DNA of 44,105 nucleotides. Origin: Rhizobiales bacterium 64-17 (GTDB taxonomy: Bacteria > Pseudomonadota > Alphaproteobacteria > Rhizobiales > Xanthobacteraceae). Shown here piece by piece: positions 17,228 through 26,111 of the stretch. The notes beneath the pieces were generated by a model that had not been told where the DNA came from, did no database searches, and saw only the letters and a list, made by a program, of their open reading frames with translations. Position numbers and translations under genes: made by a program. The first letter of the stretch is position 1. The number at the start of each line of letters is the position of its first letter. The stretch covers positions 33,905 through 78,009 of the forward strand of contig MKWA01000011.1 of the NCBI GenBank assembly GCA_001899285.1. Reading direction: 5' to 3'.

Positions 17228-18301
17228 ATGTCCAACACGCTAGACACCATCTGGTATACGCGCTGCCCTGTCCCCACGGCCTTCAGCGTTGCCATTGGCA
17301 ACGGCTTCCTGGACAAGGAGCTTGAACGATACGGGATCACCGCCCGATCGCTGGCATCGAGCAAAGACACCGCCGTTCGCCAGTCACACTTCCACCATTC
17401 GCTGCCCAACTCCTTCCGCCACGGCGGCAACGGCCCGCCGCTGGTGACCCGCTCGCGCGGCGGGAAAGTGTCGTTGATCGGTCTGTCGTGGAATGACAGC
17501 ATCAAGCCGATGCTGGTGATGCCGGAGAGCGGCATCCGTTCGGTCGCGGACCTCGCCGGCAAGAAGGTCTCGCTGCCGATCCGGGCGAATGATTCCATCG
17601 ATTTCTGGAAGGCGGCCTCGCTGCGCGGAACCGAAGTTGCTTTGGCGCGCGCGGGCATGACGATGGAAGACGTCAAGCTCACACCCGTCGTCAGCAACCG
17701 GGCCTATATCGACGCCGCCACCACATCGACCGCATCGACGACGACCCTGTGGGGCGCGGACTGCATGTTAGGGCATCAGCGCGAGGAAGCGATCGCGCTC
17801 ATTCGCGGCGACGTCGACGCCATTTACAGCCAGGGTGCTATCAGCAGCGTGGTGCAAGGCTTCACCGGCGCTGTTGCGATTTCGGACAACGGCAGCTCCA
17901 AAGTCCTCGCTGATCGCGTCAACAACGATTCACCGCTCATGCTCACCGTGAGTACCGAGCTGATCGAAACGAATCCGGATCTGGTCGCTTCCTGCGTAGC
18001 CGTCATCATTCGAGCCGGCGAATGGGCGGAACGGAACGAGGCGTTGGCAAAACGCTTCATGGCGATCGATACCGGATTGCCCGAAGAACTGGTCGACGTC
18101 GCCTTCACGCCGCAGGTGCATCGTCAACTCGCCATCGACCTTCGGCCGGAATGGATCGAGGGGCTCAAGGTGCAACACGACCACCTGCTCCGCCATAACT
18201 TCCTCGCCGATGCGATCGATTTCGATCTGTTCATCGATCCCCGCCCGCTGGAGCGCGCCCGCGAATTGCTCGCTGCCGACCGTTTCGCATTGCAAAGCTG
18301 A
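17228..18301 (+). CDS. DszB-like protein (SsuA/binding-protein fold), possible desulfinase-type enzyme
   Basis: A 357-residue protein of type-2 binding-protein fold without any signal peptide, so probably cytoplasmic and not a transporter part. It resembles DszB, the 2'-hydroxybiphenyl-2-sulfinate desulfinase. The active-site region YTRCPVPTA has its Cys at 13 (DszB YSNCPVPNA, C27). QSHF has His54 (DszB H60) and FRHGGN has Arg64 (DszB R70), with the same 10-residue His-Arg spacing; PPL and a DLAGKKV motif follow in the same order. The whole triad therefore seems to be kept. It may cut C-S, or another C-X bond by the same mechanism, in the product of the monooxygenase. No DszA/DszC is in the window. 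Confidence 0.72.
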   Translation: MSNTLDTIWYTRCPVPTAFSVAIGNGFLDKELERYGITARSLASSKDTAVRQSHFHHSLPNSFRHGGNGPPLVTRSRGGKVSLIGLSWNDSIKPMLVMPESGIRSVADLAGKKVSLPIRANDSIDFWKAASLRGTEVALARAGMTMEDVKLTPVVSNRAYIDAATTSTASTTTLWGADCMLGHQREEAIALIRGDVDAIYSQGAISSVVQGFTGAVAISDNGSSKVLADRVNNDSPLMLTVSTELIETNPDLVASCVAVIIRAGEWAERNEALAKRFMAIDTGLPEELVDVAFTPQVHRQLAIDLRPEWIEGLKVQHDHLLRHNFLADAIDFDLFIDPRPLERARELLAADRFALQS

Positions 18302-18312
18302 AGGAGCTTCGT

Positions 18313-18834
18313 ATGACTGAGGAATTCAAGCGATTCCTGGCGCTGTTCGACAGCATGGTCAGGTATTCCCACCGCTGGATCGGGCTGATGGACGAGCAGA
18401 AACTCGACTGGGCACCCATCGAAAATCCCAGCATGCGTTTCGGCAGCCGCCTGTCGCGCATCACCGTGCGCGGGCTTCTCATCCATTGCGCGCTGGCCGA
18501 GCGCAACTTCGTCACGCGGATTCGCGAAAGCGCGCCGGGCGCGACCGTTCCCCTGCCGAATGACCCCATCGCCGCCGCACGGTTTGAAAACGCCGACCTG
18601 CAACAGACGGCTTTGACGCTGCACGAAGAAAACATGGCAGCGCTCAAATCCTACCGTGCTGAAGACTTGACCAAAAAGCTGCAATTCGTCGGGCGCGAAT
18701 GGACGGGCATGGGACTGCTCTGGGGCATGTACGCCCACCGCTCGTTCCATCTCGGCAATATCGACATCTATCTTCGCCAGAGCGACGTGGTCGCGCCGGA
18801 ATTCTTCGAATTCGATTCTCTTGTCTTGGGCTGA
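18313..18834 (+). CDS. DinB/YfiT-fold protein
   Basis: A 173-residue four-helix-bundle protein of the DinB superfamily. The likely metal triad is H58 (LLIHCALAERNF), H142 and H146 (YAHRSFHLGNID), in the usual order and spacing. Members include thiol-dependent isomerases and transferases as well as uncharacterised stress proteins. AAGGAG lies 7 bases before the ATG. It is the last gene of the MarR-controlled operon, 11 bases after the DszB-like gene and 50 bases before a strong terminator. A thiol-dependent step in ring-product breakdown is possible but not shown. Confidence 0.78.
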   Translation: MTEEFKRFLALFDSMVRYSHRWIGLMDEQKLDWAPIENPSMRFGSRLSRITVRGLLIHCALAERNFVTRIRESAPGATVPLPNDPIAAARFENADLQQTALTLHEENMAALKSYRAEDLTKKLQFVGREWTGMGLLWGMYAHRSFHLGNIDIYLRQSDVVAPEFFEFDSLVLG

Positions 18835-18884
18835 TTTGCTGCACATCCGGTGTGAGCGGAAATCGCTCTCGCCGGTTTGCACTT

Positions 18885-18912
18885 CCAGCCGGATTCATCC
18901 GGCTGGTTTTTT
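18885..18912 (+). terminator. Rho-independent terminator of the monooxygenase/DszB-like operon
   Basis: CCAGCCGGAT (18885-18894) pairs perfectly with ATCCGGCTGG (18897-18906), followed by six T at 18907-18912. It ends the plus-strand operon 78 bases after the DinB stop. Confidence 0.9.
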
Positions 18913-18953
18913 CATGTCATCCAAAAGCCACGCAAGCTATTGCCCCGCGGCTG

Positions 18954-19949
18954 TTATTGAGCCTGTACCCCAGCCGCGGCCAGAACCGGTGGCCAATATT
19001 GATGCTGCGCCTTCAGGAACGCGGCGAATTCGTCAGCGGTTCCGCCGATCACCTCATAGCCGGCACCCTCGAGCCGCGATTTGACCGCCGGCATCGCCAA
19101 AGCCTCATTGATCGCCTTGTTGAGCTTGGCAATGATATCAGGCGGCGTGCCGCGCGGCGCGACAATACCCCACCATGCGCCATAGGACATGACCGACAAG
19201 TCGATCCCCAGTTCCTTGAATGTCGGAATTTCCGGCATGATCGACTGCCGCTTGTCACCGGTGATGGCGAGCGCGCGAAGCTTTCCGGACCGCACCTGCT
19301 CCACCGCGCCGGGACCGCTGAAGCCAAGATCAATATGGCCGGCCATCAGGTCGTTGAGCACGGGGCCCGAGCCGCGATAAGGCACATGCGTCAGCGGAAT
19401 ATGCGTTGCATTCATGAGCGCGACCCCCGCGAGATGCGGCGGCGTACCGATGCCGGGGCTTCCAAACGCCAGAGGCTTCGGCGCTTTTTTCGCCAGCTCG
19501 ACGAAATCGCGGATCGACTTCACCGGCATTGATGGAGGGACGAGCAGAGCGACAGGCGACCTCGCCACCATCGCAACAGGCGTGAAAGCCTGATCGGAAT
19601 TGTAGGACAGGTTTTTGAACAGCGCCGGATTCACCGGCAATCCCATATCGCCGAACAACAGCGTGTAACCATCCGGCTTGGCATGCGCCACCATACCGGT
19701 GCCGACCGTCCCGGAGGCCCCGCCACGATTTTCCACGACAACCGACGCTTTTAACGCCTCGGCCAATCCGCTGCTGAAGATACGAGCGGCAACGTCGGTT
19801 CCGCCTCCGGCGGCATAAGCCACGACGACCGTGATGGGTCGCTCCGGGAAATCATCCGCACTCGCGCGACTCGCTGTCAGGGAGGACGTGCCGAGAAGAA
19901 GGCTCAACAGAGCGGCCGCAAGAAACCTGCTACGGGTCATGGTATCCAT
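18954..19949 (-). CDS. Tripartite tricarboxylate transporter-type substrate-binding protein (TctC/Bug family)
   Basis: A 331-residue periplasmic protein. A Sec signal (about 1-30, ending ASRASA) precedes the family-typical first strand FPERPITVVVAYAAGGGTDVAAR and the motifs NRGGASGTVGTG and PHLAGVAL. Start ATG at 19949 or 19940; the frame extends to a TTG at 19973 that I reject. Bug proteins bind carboxylates and aromatic acids and usually work with TctAB membrane proteins, which are absent here; orphan copies are very common in this bacterial class. It lies 45 bases after the salicylate-hydroxylase-like gene on the same strand and may bind its substrate. Confidence 0.88.
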   Translation of the reverse strand: MDTMTRSRFLAAALLSLLLGTSSLTASRASADDFPERPITVVVAYAAGGGTDVAARIFSSGLAEALKASVVVENRGGASGTVGTGMVAHAKPDGYTLLFGDMGLPVNPALFKNLSYNSDQAFTPVAMVARSPVALLVPPSMPVKSIRDFVELAKKAPKPLAFGSPGIGTPPHLAGVALMNATHIPLTHVPYRGSGPVLNDLMAGHIDLGFSGPGAVEQVRSGKLRALAITGDKRQSIMPEIPTFKELGIDLSVMSYGAWWGIVAPRGTPPDIIAKLNKAINEALAMPAVKSRLEGAGYEVIGGTADEFAAFLKAQHQYWPPVLAAAGVQAQ

Positions 19950-19994
19950 CCGATTTCGGTTCGCACGTAACAATTCGGCGTTACGGTCATGGGG

Positions 19995-21221
19995 CTAGAG
20001 CGCCAGCGAGCTTTCCACCGGCGCACGCGCGGCGGCAGTCGCATCATAGCGGTAAATCCAGTCATAGCGGTCGCCGACATGTTGACGCGTCCAGTGCGCG
20101 GCGATGTGTTCTTCCGCTTGTTCAGGAACCGCGAGCGCGGGGTTGTGCACTTTGGCGGTTTGCGCCGCCGCCATATCGACGATTTTCCTGGTCCGCTCCT
20201 TGCGCAAATCCTCATAGCGCGCGAACGCAGCGGCGCTGTCATCCCTCGCTTCCGCTACGCAATCGGCAAGAACATAGCCGTCCTCGATCGACATGTTCGC
20301 GCCTTGCCCCAGGAACGGCAACGTCGAATGGCACGCGTCGCCGAGCAACGTCACTCGGCCGATGCTCCAGCGGGGCAATGCTTCACGCACGATCAGCGCC
20401 CATTTGAACGGAATGCCGATCCCGCGGACCATCCGTTGCACATCATCATGCCATCCGACAAAGTCGGCGGCACATTCGTCGACCGAGCCCGCGGCGCTCC
20501 ATGATTCCACGCGCCAGTCGTCGCGATCGACCATGCCGATGAAGTTGAGCAATTTCCCCTGCCGCACCGGATACGTGAGGATGTGCGCCGTGGGGCCGAG
20601 CCAGGAGACGCCGCCCGTCCGATTAATGGTCTCCGGCAAGGCGTCTTCCGGAATCAAACCGCGCCAGGCCATGCAGCCGGTGAACACCGGCCGATCGCTG
20701 CCGAATAATTGCTGGCGGATGGTCGAGTGAACGCCGTCCGCGCCCACCAGAGCGTCGCCTGAAACCTCCTCGCCACTCGCCAGCCGAAGCGACACGGTCC
20801 CGCCGTTCTGCGTAAATCCAGCGCCCTTCGCCCCGAGCCTCACCGCATCGGGCTTCTGCTGCGTGACGGCATCAAGCAGCATGCTGTGGAGGTCAGCCCG
20901 ATGAAAGGTGAGGTACGGCGCACCATATTGAGCGAGCGTGGCGGCGCCGAGATCCATGGTTCGCCAGGTCTGACCGGTGTTCCAGAGCCGCACCTCCTTG
21001 CCGGAGGTGGCAGTTCCCAACTCCCGCATTCGGTTGCCCAGTCCTAGGGCCTCCAGAACCCGTGTGCCGTTCGGGCTGATCTGCACCCCCGCCCCGACTT
21101 CGCGCAAGGCGGCAGCCTGCTCGAAAACGGTCACGTCGATGCCACGACGAAGCAAAGCAAGCGCTGCGGCCAAGCCGCCGATACCCGCGCCGGAAATCAG
21201 GACATGCATCGGCCGGCTCAC
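19995..21221 (-). CDS. FAD-dependent monooxygenase, salicylate hydroxylase / 3-hydroxybenzoate 6-hydroxylase type
   Basis: A 408-residue group A flavoprotein. GAGIGG is at residues 11-16, the DG motif (GADGVHSTIRQ) near 160 and the GD motif (LLGDACHSTLPFLGQGANMSIEDG) near 290-313. This set is typical of salicylate 1-hydroxylase and 3-hydroxybenzoate 6-hydroxylase. The start GTG at 21221 has GGGA 3-4 bases upstream; ATG at 21209 is possible. It is divergent from a LysR regulator, a common layout for this enzyme. The substrate is uncertain. Confidence 0.87.
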   Translation of the reverse strand: MSRPMHVLISGAGIGGLAAALALLRRGIDVTVFEQAAALREVGAGVQISPNGTRVLEALGLGNRMRELGTATSGKEVRLWNTGQTWRTMDLGAATLAQYGAPYLTFHRADLHSMLLDAVTQQKPDAVRLGAKGAGFTQNGGTVSLRLASGEEVSGDALVGADGVHSTIRQQLFGSDRPVFTGCMAWRGLIPEDALPETINRTGGVSWLGPTAHILTYPVRQGKLLNFIGMVDRDDWRVESWSAAGSVDECAADFVGWHDDVQRMVRGIGIPFKWALIVREALPRWSIGRVTLLGDACHSTLPFLGQGANMSIEDGYVLADCVAEARDDSAAAFARYEDLRKERTRKIVDMAAAQTAKVHNPALAVPEQAEEHIAAHWTRQHVGDRYDWIYRYDATAAARAPVESSLAL

Positions 21222-21378
21222 GATCCCATTTCCCCGGCGATGCGGTAGAATGCCACAATCGCCGCACGGCCCGGCGTTGCCGCCGCGCTATAATCGGCCT
21301 GACGGGGGATAGAAAGTCCGCGTGGTGAATACCAGAAGGCCGTCACGTTCAAAACCTCGCCGATGGCAGATGACGTTA

Positions 21379-21395
21379 GACTACCGAAGGTCGTC
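21379..21395. promoter_or_regulatory. Candidate LysR operator
   Basis: GACTACC-GAA-GGTCGTC is a 17-bp dyad with one mismatched pair, placed 57 bases before the lysR start. A second, weaker dyad, ATAC (21416-21419) with GTAT (21429-21432), lies between it and the start codon. LysR proteins often bind two such sites in divergent promoter regions. Confidence 0.4.
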
Positions 21396-21451
21396 AACCG
21401 CTCGTAAGCCCAAAAATACTGTTGGTTGGTATCTGATTTTTCGAGGGGCTT

Positions 21452-22357
21452 ATGAATCCGTCACTGGAACACATTGATGTATTCATCGCGGTGGTCGAGA
21501 GCGGCAGCTTTTCCGCAGCCGCGCGACGCCTGAACCGTGCCCAATCCGCAGTCACCTATGCCGTCCAGAAGCTCGAAGAGGAAATGGGCGTCGCCTTGTT
21601 CGATCGATCCGGTCAGCGCCCAATTCTGACGGAAATAGGCCGCTCCCTTCTCCCTTACGCCCGTCGGGCCGCGGACGAGGTGTCCGCACTTCGCCTGCGG
21701 GCAGCCGCTCTCGCGGAAGGTGTCGAAAGCGAAGTGTCGATCGTGGCCGACACGATGTTTCCGGAGCCTACGATTGTCGAGGCGCTACGGACGTTCGCCG
21801 ACTCGTTTCCCCACACCACCCTGCGGATCAGCGAAGATACGCTGGGTGCGGCCGCACAACTGGTCCTCAATGACCAATGCCAGTTCGGCTTGCTCGGCCC
21901 CGTCGTTCGGAACCTGCGCGATCTCGAATATCGTCCGCTGTTGTCGATCGAGCTTGTACCGGTCGTCGCGCCCCACCATCCCTTGGCTGCCGCCACGACG
22001 GAAATCCCCAACGACGTCATCAACAAACATCTTCAGTTGGTGCTCGCCGACAAAGCCGGCTTCATGGCCGGGCAAAACTTCAACATTCTCTCGACCCATG
22101 TGTGGATGTTGACCGATCTCAGCGTCAAACGGCGGCTGATCGAGGCCGGAATCGGATGGGGCAGTCTGCCCCTCCATGCGATCGCGCAACAATTAAACGA
22201 CGGTACGCTCGTTCGCATCCGCCCGGCCGAATGGGGCGGCCCAAACGGATCAACAGCTCTGCCGATGTATATCGCGCATCGCCGCAACGCCCGGCTGGGG
22301 CCGGCGGCAACATGGTTGATCAATTACATCGCAGAGCAGACAGCATCCGGCGTTTGA
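21452..22357 (+). CDS. LysR-family transcriptional regulator
   Basis: A 301-residue regulator. The N-terminal helix-turn-helix (about 5-65) contains VVESGSFSAAARRLNRAQSAVTY and the linking helix KLEEEMGVALFDR. The rest is a type-2 binding-protein effector domain (about 90-295). ATG at 21452 has GAGGGG upstream. It is divergent from the salicylate-hydroxylase-like and TctC genes and is their likely activator, in response to the aromatic substrate. Confidence 0.9.
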   Translation: MNPSLEHIDVFIAVVESGSFSAAARRLNRAQSAVTYAVQKLEEEMGVALFDRSGQRPILTEIGRSLLPYARRAADEVSALRLRAAALAEGVESEVSIVADTMFPEPTIVEALRTFADSFPHTTLRISEDTLGAAAQLVLNDQCQFGLLGPVVRNLRDLEYRPLLSIELVPVVAPHHPLAAATTEIPNDVINKHLQLVLADKAGFMAGQNFNILSTHVWMLTDLSVKRRLIEAGIGWGSLPLHAIAQQLNDGTLVRIRPAEWGGPNGSTALPMYIAHRRNARLGPAATWLINYIAEQTASGV

Positions 22358-22626
22358 ACAACACAATCTAGACTGATCGTTTGACCGGACGCCGATCCTT
22401 GCCGGCGGCATTCGCGCAAACGCCTCGCCGTAGCCCTCGGTCGCTGGAGGCGGCCGTATTGTGCGACCAAGCTCCCATCACGAGGCCCTTTTTGATTCAC
22501 TGTTCGCCGTCGTTGCCTAGATCAGACCAATCAGAGAAAGCTCACGGAGACAAGACCGCCGATATTCGGGGCTTTTCAGCCTGCGAAAGCCGAGAAACTA
22601 GACGGCAAGTCCGTAGCTGAAAGTCT

Positions 22627-22715
22627 GGCGGAGAGAGAGGGATTCGAACCCTCGATACGGTTTCCCGTATACACGCTTTCCAAGCGTGCGCCTTCAGCCA
22701 CTCGGCCACCTCTCC
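22627..22715 (-). tRNA. tRNA-Ser (anticodon GGA)
   Basis: The 89-base sequence folds as a class II tRNA. The acceptor arm starts GGAGAGG, the anticodon loop reads TTGGAAA with anticodon GGA, a long variable arm (ATACGGGAAACCGTAT) follows, and the T arm is GAGGGTTCGAATCCCTC. The 3' CCA is encoded. It would read UCC and UCU serine codons. The 269-base stretch between lysR and this tRNA holds nothing I recognise. Confidence 0.95.
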
Positions 22716-22764
22716 GGAGGGCCCTCGGTCCGCGCCGGCGAAGCGGCGGGGTCGGGCGGCGCGG

Positions 22765-22792
22765 ACTATAGCGAAGGCGGCCCGCCTGACAA
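22765..22792 (-). promoter_or_regulatory. Sigma-70-type promoter of tRNA-Ser
   Basis: On the minus strand TTGTCA (22787-22792) and TATAGT (22765-22770) are 16 bases apart. Transcription would start near 22758, some 40 bases before the mature tRNA end. There is a GC-rich stretch right after the -10 box. Confidence 0.6.
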
Positions 22793-22828
22793 CCCACGGA
22801 TGGCGCCGCAAACCGGTCTTTTCCGGGG

Positions 22829-23716
22829 TCAGGCAGCGAACCGGACCACCCCCGACTCGGCCACGTCATAGCCGCCCAGTTCCTGCGCCCGATCGCGGAA
22901 CGACGCCGAGCGGATGAAGGCAAACAGCGCCTGCGGGCCTGCGCGGAAATAGTCGCGTTGGCGCAACACCAGATCGAACCGCTCCCAGGCAAGCGGCACG
23001 AAATCGAGCCCCGCCGCCACCGCCACGGCCCGCGGCGCGATCCCGCAATCGGCGCGGCCCGAGCGCACGGCCTGCGCGAGGTCCGAGCCGGTCGCGTGTT
23101 CGGTTACGGCGCGCGGCAGAGCGTCCGCCGGCAATCCGGCTCGCGCCAACAGCCCCAACAACAGCAGTTGCGCGCCCGCGCCGGTCTGGCGTTGCGCCAG
23201 CCGCGCCTTACGGCCAACCACCGTGGCGATATCGGTCAACCCGAGCGGATTGCCGGGCGCGACCAGCAAGCCCTGCTCACGGCGGACAAACGCGATCACC
23301 ACGGCATCATGCAAACCGGGAGCAACCGCGACCGTATCCGGATTGGCGCTCTCGTCATCTCCGGACATCCGGTGGAGATGGATCGCGGCCATCATCACCT
23401 CGCCACGACCGAGCCGCCGCAACCCGTTTTCGCTGCCCTCCGGTAAGGAGGCCAGTCCGCTGCCGCTGTCGCGCAGCGCCCATTCCAGCAGCGGATCCTG
23501 GCTGCCGCCGACGATCGGCGGCGCGTCAGCCTGCCCGAAGGTCGGAACGGCCAGCCCCGCCATGACCCAGCGGTCGAGCGCGGCACGCGGAAACAGCCAG
23601 CGGCCGGTCACCTTGCTGCACGGCACGGCGCCGGCGGCAACAAGGTCGTAGAGCTTGCGTTCGGACAACCGCAGATAGGCCGCGGCCTCGTCGGTCGTCA
23701 ATAAATCTGCCTGCAT
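22829..23716 (-). CDS. Regulator with MerR/excisionase-type HTH and periplasmic-binding-protein-like domain
   Basis: A 295-residue one-component regulator. Residues 1-60 form an excisionase-type helix-turn-helix ([38 protein letters not shown]). Residues about 95-295 look like a binding-protein domain of the PBP-like class seen in molybdate/tungstate regulators. I start at ATG 23716; the frame extends upstream over the divergent tup promoter but that part is a shadow. It is divergent from tupBCA and probably represses the import genes when oxyanion is plentiful, in place of a ModE protein. That role is inference. Confidence 0.82.
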   Translation of the reverse strand: MQADLLTTDEAAAYLRLSERKLYDLVAAGAVPCSKVTGRWLFPRAALDRWVMAGLAVPTFGQADAPPIVGGSQDPLLEWALRDSGSGLASLPEGSENGLRRLGRGEVMMAAIHLHRMSGDDESANPDTVAVAPGLHDAVVIAFVRREQGLLVAPGNPLGLTDIATVVGRKARLAQRQTGAGAQLLLLGLLARAGLPADALPRAVTEHATGSDLAQAVRSGRADCGIAPRAVAVAAGLDFVPLAWERFDLVLRQRDYFRAGPQALFAFIRSASFRDRAQELGGYDVAESGVVRFAA

Positions 23717-23815
23717 AAACCTGCACTGAGCTGCGTTTGATACGAGAATTGACCATTTTCGTTCGATTTGAACAAGTGCCGACACTACCTGCAACAAGGC
23801 TCCAGCGAGGCCCCC

Positions 23816-24508
23816 TTGGAGACGCCCCTCAGCGCGCTCGACCTGGTGCTGACCGGCGATCCGGCCCTGTTCGCCATCGTCCGGCTGTCGCTGCTGGTCA
23901 GCCTCAGCGCCGTCGCCATCGCCGCGCTGATCGGTATCCCGCTCGGCGCGCTGATCGCGCTGACTCGTTTTCACGGGCGAGAGGCGGTGATCGTGCTGCT
24001 CAACGCGCTGATGGGCCTGCCGCCGGTGGTCGCGGGCCTCGTCATCTTTCTCTTGCTGTCGCGCAGCGGCCCGCTCGGCGCACTCGGCTGGCTATTCACG
24101 CCACAGGCGATGATCATCGCGCAGGTGCTGCTGGTGACGCCAATCATCGCCGCCCTCACCCGCCAGACCATCGAGGATCTGTGGATCGAATACCGTGACG
24201 AACTCACGGCGATGAATATCGGTCCGCTCGGCCGCGTGCTGACCCTGATCCGCGATGCCCGCTTCAGCCTCGTCACGATCCTGCTCGCCGGTTTCGGCCG
24301 CGCGGCAGCGGAGGTCGGCGCCATCATCATCGTCGGCGGCAATATCGACGGCTTCACCCGGACGATGACGACGGCCATCGCATTGGAAACATCGAAGGGC
24401 GACTTGCCGTTGGCGATCGGTCTCGGCGGAATCCTGATCGCCATCGTCGTTATCGTCAACGCTCTGGCCTGGGCCGTGCGTCGCACCGGCGAAGCGATCG
24501 CGGGGTGA
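23816..24508 (+). CDS. tupB: Tungstate-type ABC transporter permease
   Basis: A 230-residue inner-membrane permease with about five hydrophobic segments (first near 15-45) and the loop FGRAAAEVGAIIIVGGNI near 155-175, which is characteristic of TupB-like permeases. I prefer TTG at 23816 with GCGAGG 5 bases upstream; a TTG at 23768 is in frame but lies in the promoter region. The stop overlaps or abuts the ATPase start. Gene order permease, ATPase, binding protein is unusual but seen in tup operons. Confidence 0.85.
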   Translation: METPLSALDLVLTGDPALFAIVRLSLLVSLSAVAIAALIGIPLGALIALTRFHGREAVIVLLNALMGLPPVVAGLVIFLLLSRSGPLGALGWLFTPQAMIIAQVLLVTPIIAALTRQTIEDLWIEYRDELTAMNIGPLGRVLTLIRDARFSLVTILLAGFGRAAAEVGAIIIVGGNIDGFTRTMTTAIALETSKGDLPLAIGLGGILIAIVVIVNALAWAVRRTGEAIAG

Positions 24509-24510
24509 CG

Positions 24511-25233
24511 ATGCGCAGCCCCGACAGCGAACTGCCGATCGCGTTCGAGGACGTCAGCATGTCCGCCGGCGGCGTGACGATCCTCGATCACGTCTCGCTG
24601 ACGATCGAAGCCGGCGCCCCCACCGCCATTATCGGTCCTAACGGCTCCGGCAAGACGACGCTGCTGCGCGCCGCCATGGGCCTGATCGCGCCGACACAAG
24701 GTCGGATCACCTATGGCGGCCGTACCGACGTGGCGCCGATCAAGCGCGCGCTGGTGTTCCAGCGTCCGGTGATGCTCCGACGGAGTGTCGCCGGCAATCT
24801 GCGCTATGCGCTGCGCGCGGCCAGCGTGCCGCGTGCGCAGCACGACGCGCGCATCGCCGATCTGCTGACGCTGGTCGGCCTCGCAACCATGGCGGACCGG
24901 CCCGCCCGGCGTCTGTCCGGTGGCGAACAACAGCGGCTGGCACTCGCCCGCGCGCTGGCGCGCGATCCCGCCGTGCTGCTGCTCGACGAGCCGACCGCAA
25001 GCCTCGATCCCGCCGCCAGTAAGAACATCGAGGATCTGATCCGCGCCGTCGGGGCGCGCGGCATCAAGGTGGTGATGACCACACACGATCTCGGTGCGGC
25101 CCGACGACTCGCCGGCGATGTAGTGCTGATCCATCGCGGCCGCGTGGTCGAGCGCGCGGCGACCGACGCTTTCTTTCACTCACCCCAAACCGGCGAGGCC
25201 AAGACATTCATCGCCGGCGATCTGCTGATCTGA
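24511..25233 (+). CDS. tupC: Tungstate-type ABC transporter ATP-binding protein
   Basis: A 240-residue cytoplasmic ATPase. Walker A is GPNGSGKT near 44-51, the signature LSGGEQQR near 136-143 and Walker B VLLLDEP near 156-162. It lacks the C-terminal TOBE domain found in ModC, as expected for TupC. I chose ATG at 24511; GTG at 24505 would overlap the permease stop. It is flanked by the TupB-like permease and the TupA-like binding protein. Confidence 0.87.
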   Translation: MRSPDSELPIAFEDVSMSAGGVTILDHVSLTIEAGAPTAIIGPNGSGKTTLLRAAMGLIAPTQGRITYGGRTDVAPIKRALVFQRPVMLRRSVAGNLRYALRAASVPRAQHDARIADLLTLVGLATMADRPARRLSGGEQQRLALARALARDPAVLLLDEPTASLDPAASKNIEDLIRAVGARGIKVVMTTHDLGAARRLAGDVVLIHRGRVVERAATDAFFHSPQTGEAKTFIAGDLLI

Positions 25234-25247
25234 CCACGGAGGATTCT

Positions 25248-26111
25248 ATGTATTCCACACGCCACTTTTTGCTCACGCTCGCCGGATTTATCGCGCTCGC
25301 GCCGCTGTCGCTCTCGTCCGCACCTGCGCTGGCGCAGGACAAATCCATCGTCGTCGCCTCGACGACCTCGACGCAGGATTCCGGCCTGTTCGGCCATATC
25401 CTGCCGCTGTTCAAACAGAAGACCGGGATCGACGTGAAAGTCGTCGCCCAGGGGACCGGGCAGGCGCTCGACACCGCGCGGCGCGGCGACGCCGACGTGG
25501 TGTTCGTGCATGCCAAATCCGCCGAGCAGAAATTCCTCAATGAAGGCTTCGGCGTGAAGCGCTACCCGGTCATGTACAACGACTTCGTGCTGATCGGACC
25601 CAAAAGCGATCCCGCCGGCATCAAGGGTGGCAAGGATATCGTCAAGGCGCTGACCACCATCAAGGAGAAGGCCGCGCCGTTCATCTCGCGCGGTGACCGC
25701 TCCGGCACGCATGTGGCCGAACTCAACCTCTGGAAAGTCGCCGGCATCGACATCGCCAAGGAGAAGGAGAGCAAGCAGCTCGGCCCGTGGTACCGCGACA
25801 TCGGCCAGGGCATGGGTGCCGCGCTCAACACCGCGTCCGCGTCGAACGCTTATGTGCTGTCAGATCGCGGCACATGGCTGTCGTTCAAGAATCGCGGCGA
25901 CCTCGGCATCGTCGTCGAGGGCGACAAGCGTCTGTTCAACCAATATGGCGTGATGCTGGTCAATCCGGCGAAGCACGCCACGGTGAAGAAAGACCTCGGC
26001 CAGCAGTTCATCGACTGGCTGATCTCGCCGGAAGGACAGAAAGCGATCGCCGATTACAAGATCAACGGCGAGCAACTGTTCTATCCGAACGCCGGCGACC
26101 CGAACGCATGA
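25248..26111 (+). CDS. tupA: Tungstate-binding periplasmic protein
   Basis: A 287-residue binding protein with a Sec signal (about 1-29, ending ALAQ). The mature part begins with the TupA hallmark VASTTSTQDSGL near 35-47, whose Thr/Ser residues hold the oxyanion. RGDRSGTHVAE near 147 is the second conserved binding segment. GGAGG lies 6 bases before the ATG at 25248. TupA proteins prefer tungstate strongly over molybdate. The stop overlaps the next gene (ATGA). Confidence 0.9.
   Translation: MYSTRHFLLTLAGFIALAPLSLSSAPALAQDKSIVVASTTSTQDSGLFGHILPLFKQKTGIDVKVVAQGTGQALDTARRGDADVVFVHAKSAEQKFLNEGFGVKRYPVMYNDFVLIGPKSDPAGIKGGKDIVKALTTIKEKAAPFISRGDRSGTHVAELNLWKVAGIDIAKEKESKQLGPWYRDIGQGMGAALNTASASNAYVLSDRGTWLSFKNRGDLGIVVEGDKRLFNQYGVMLVNPAKHATVKKDLGQQFIDWLISPEGQKAIADYKINGEQLFYPNAGDPNA

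Noticed and set aside
22381..22620. 79-codon plus-strand frame between lysR and tRNA-Ser
   Set aside because: It starts with TTG without a ribosome-binding site and has Arg/Pro/Ser-rich composition; I see no evidence of coding.
22627..22715. tRNA-Ser as an attachment site of an integrated element
   Set aside because: No integrase and no repeated tRNA 3' end was found nearby, and the flanking genes look like ordinary chromosome.
23717..23974. N-terminal extension of the HTH/PBP regulator
   Set aside because: The extra 86 residues are antisense to tupB and highly polar; the helix-turn-helix starts right after ATG 23716.
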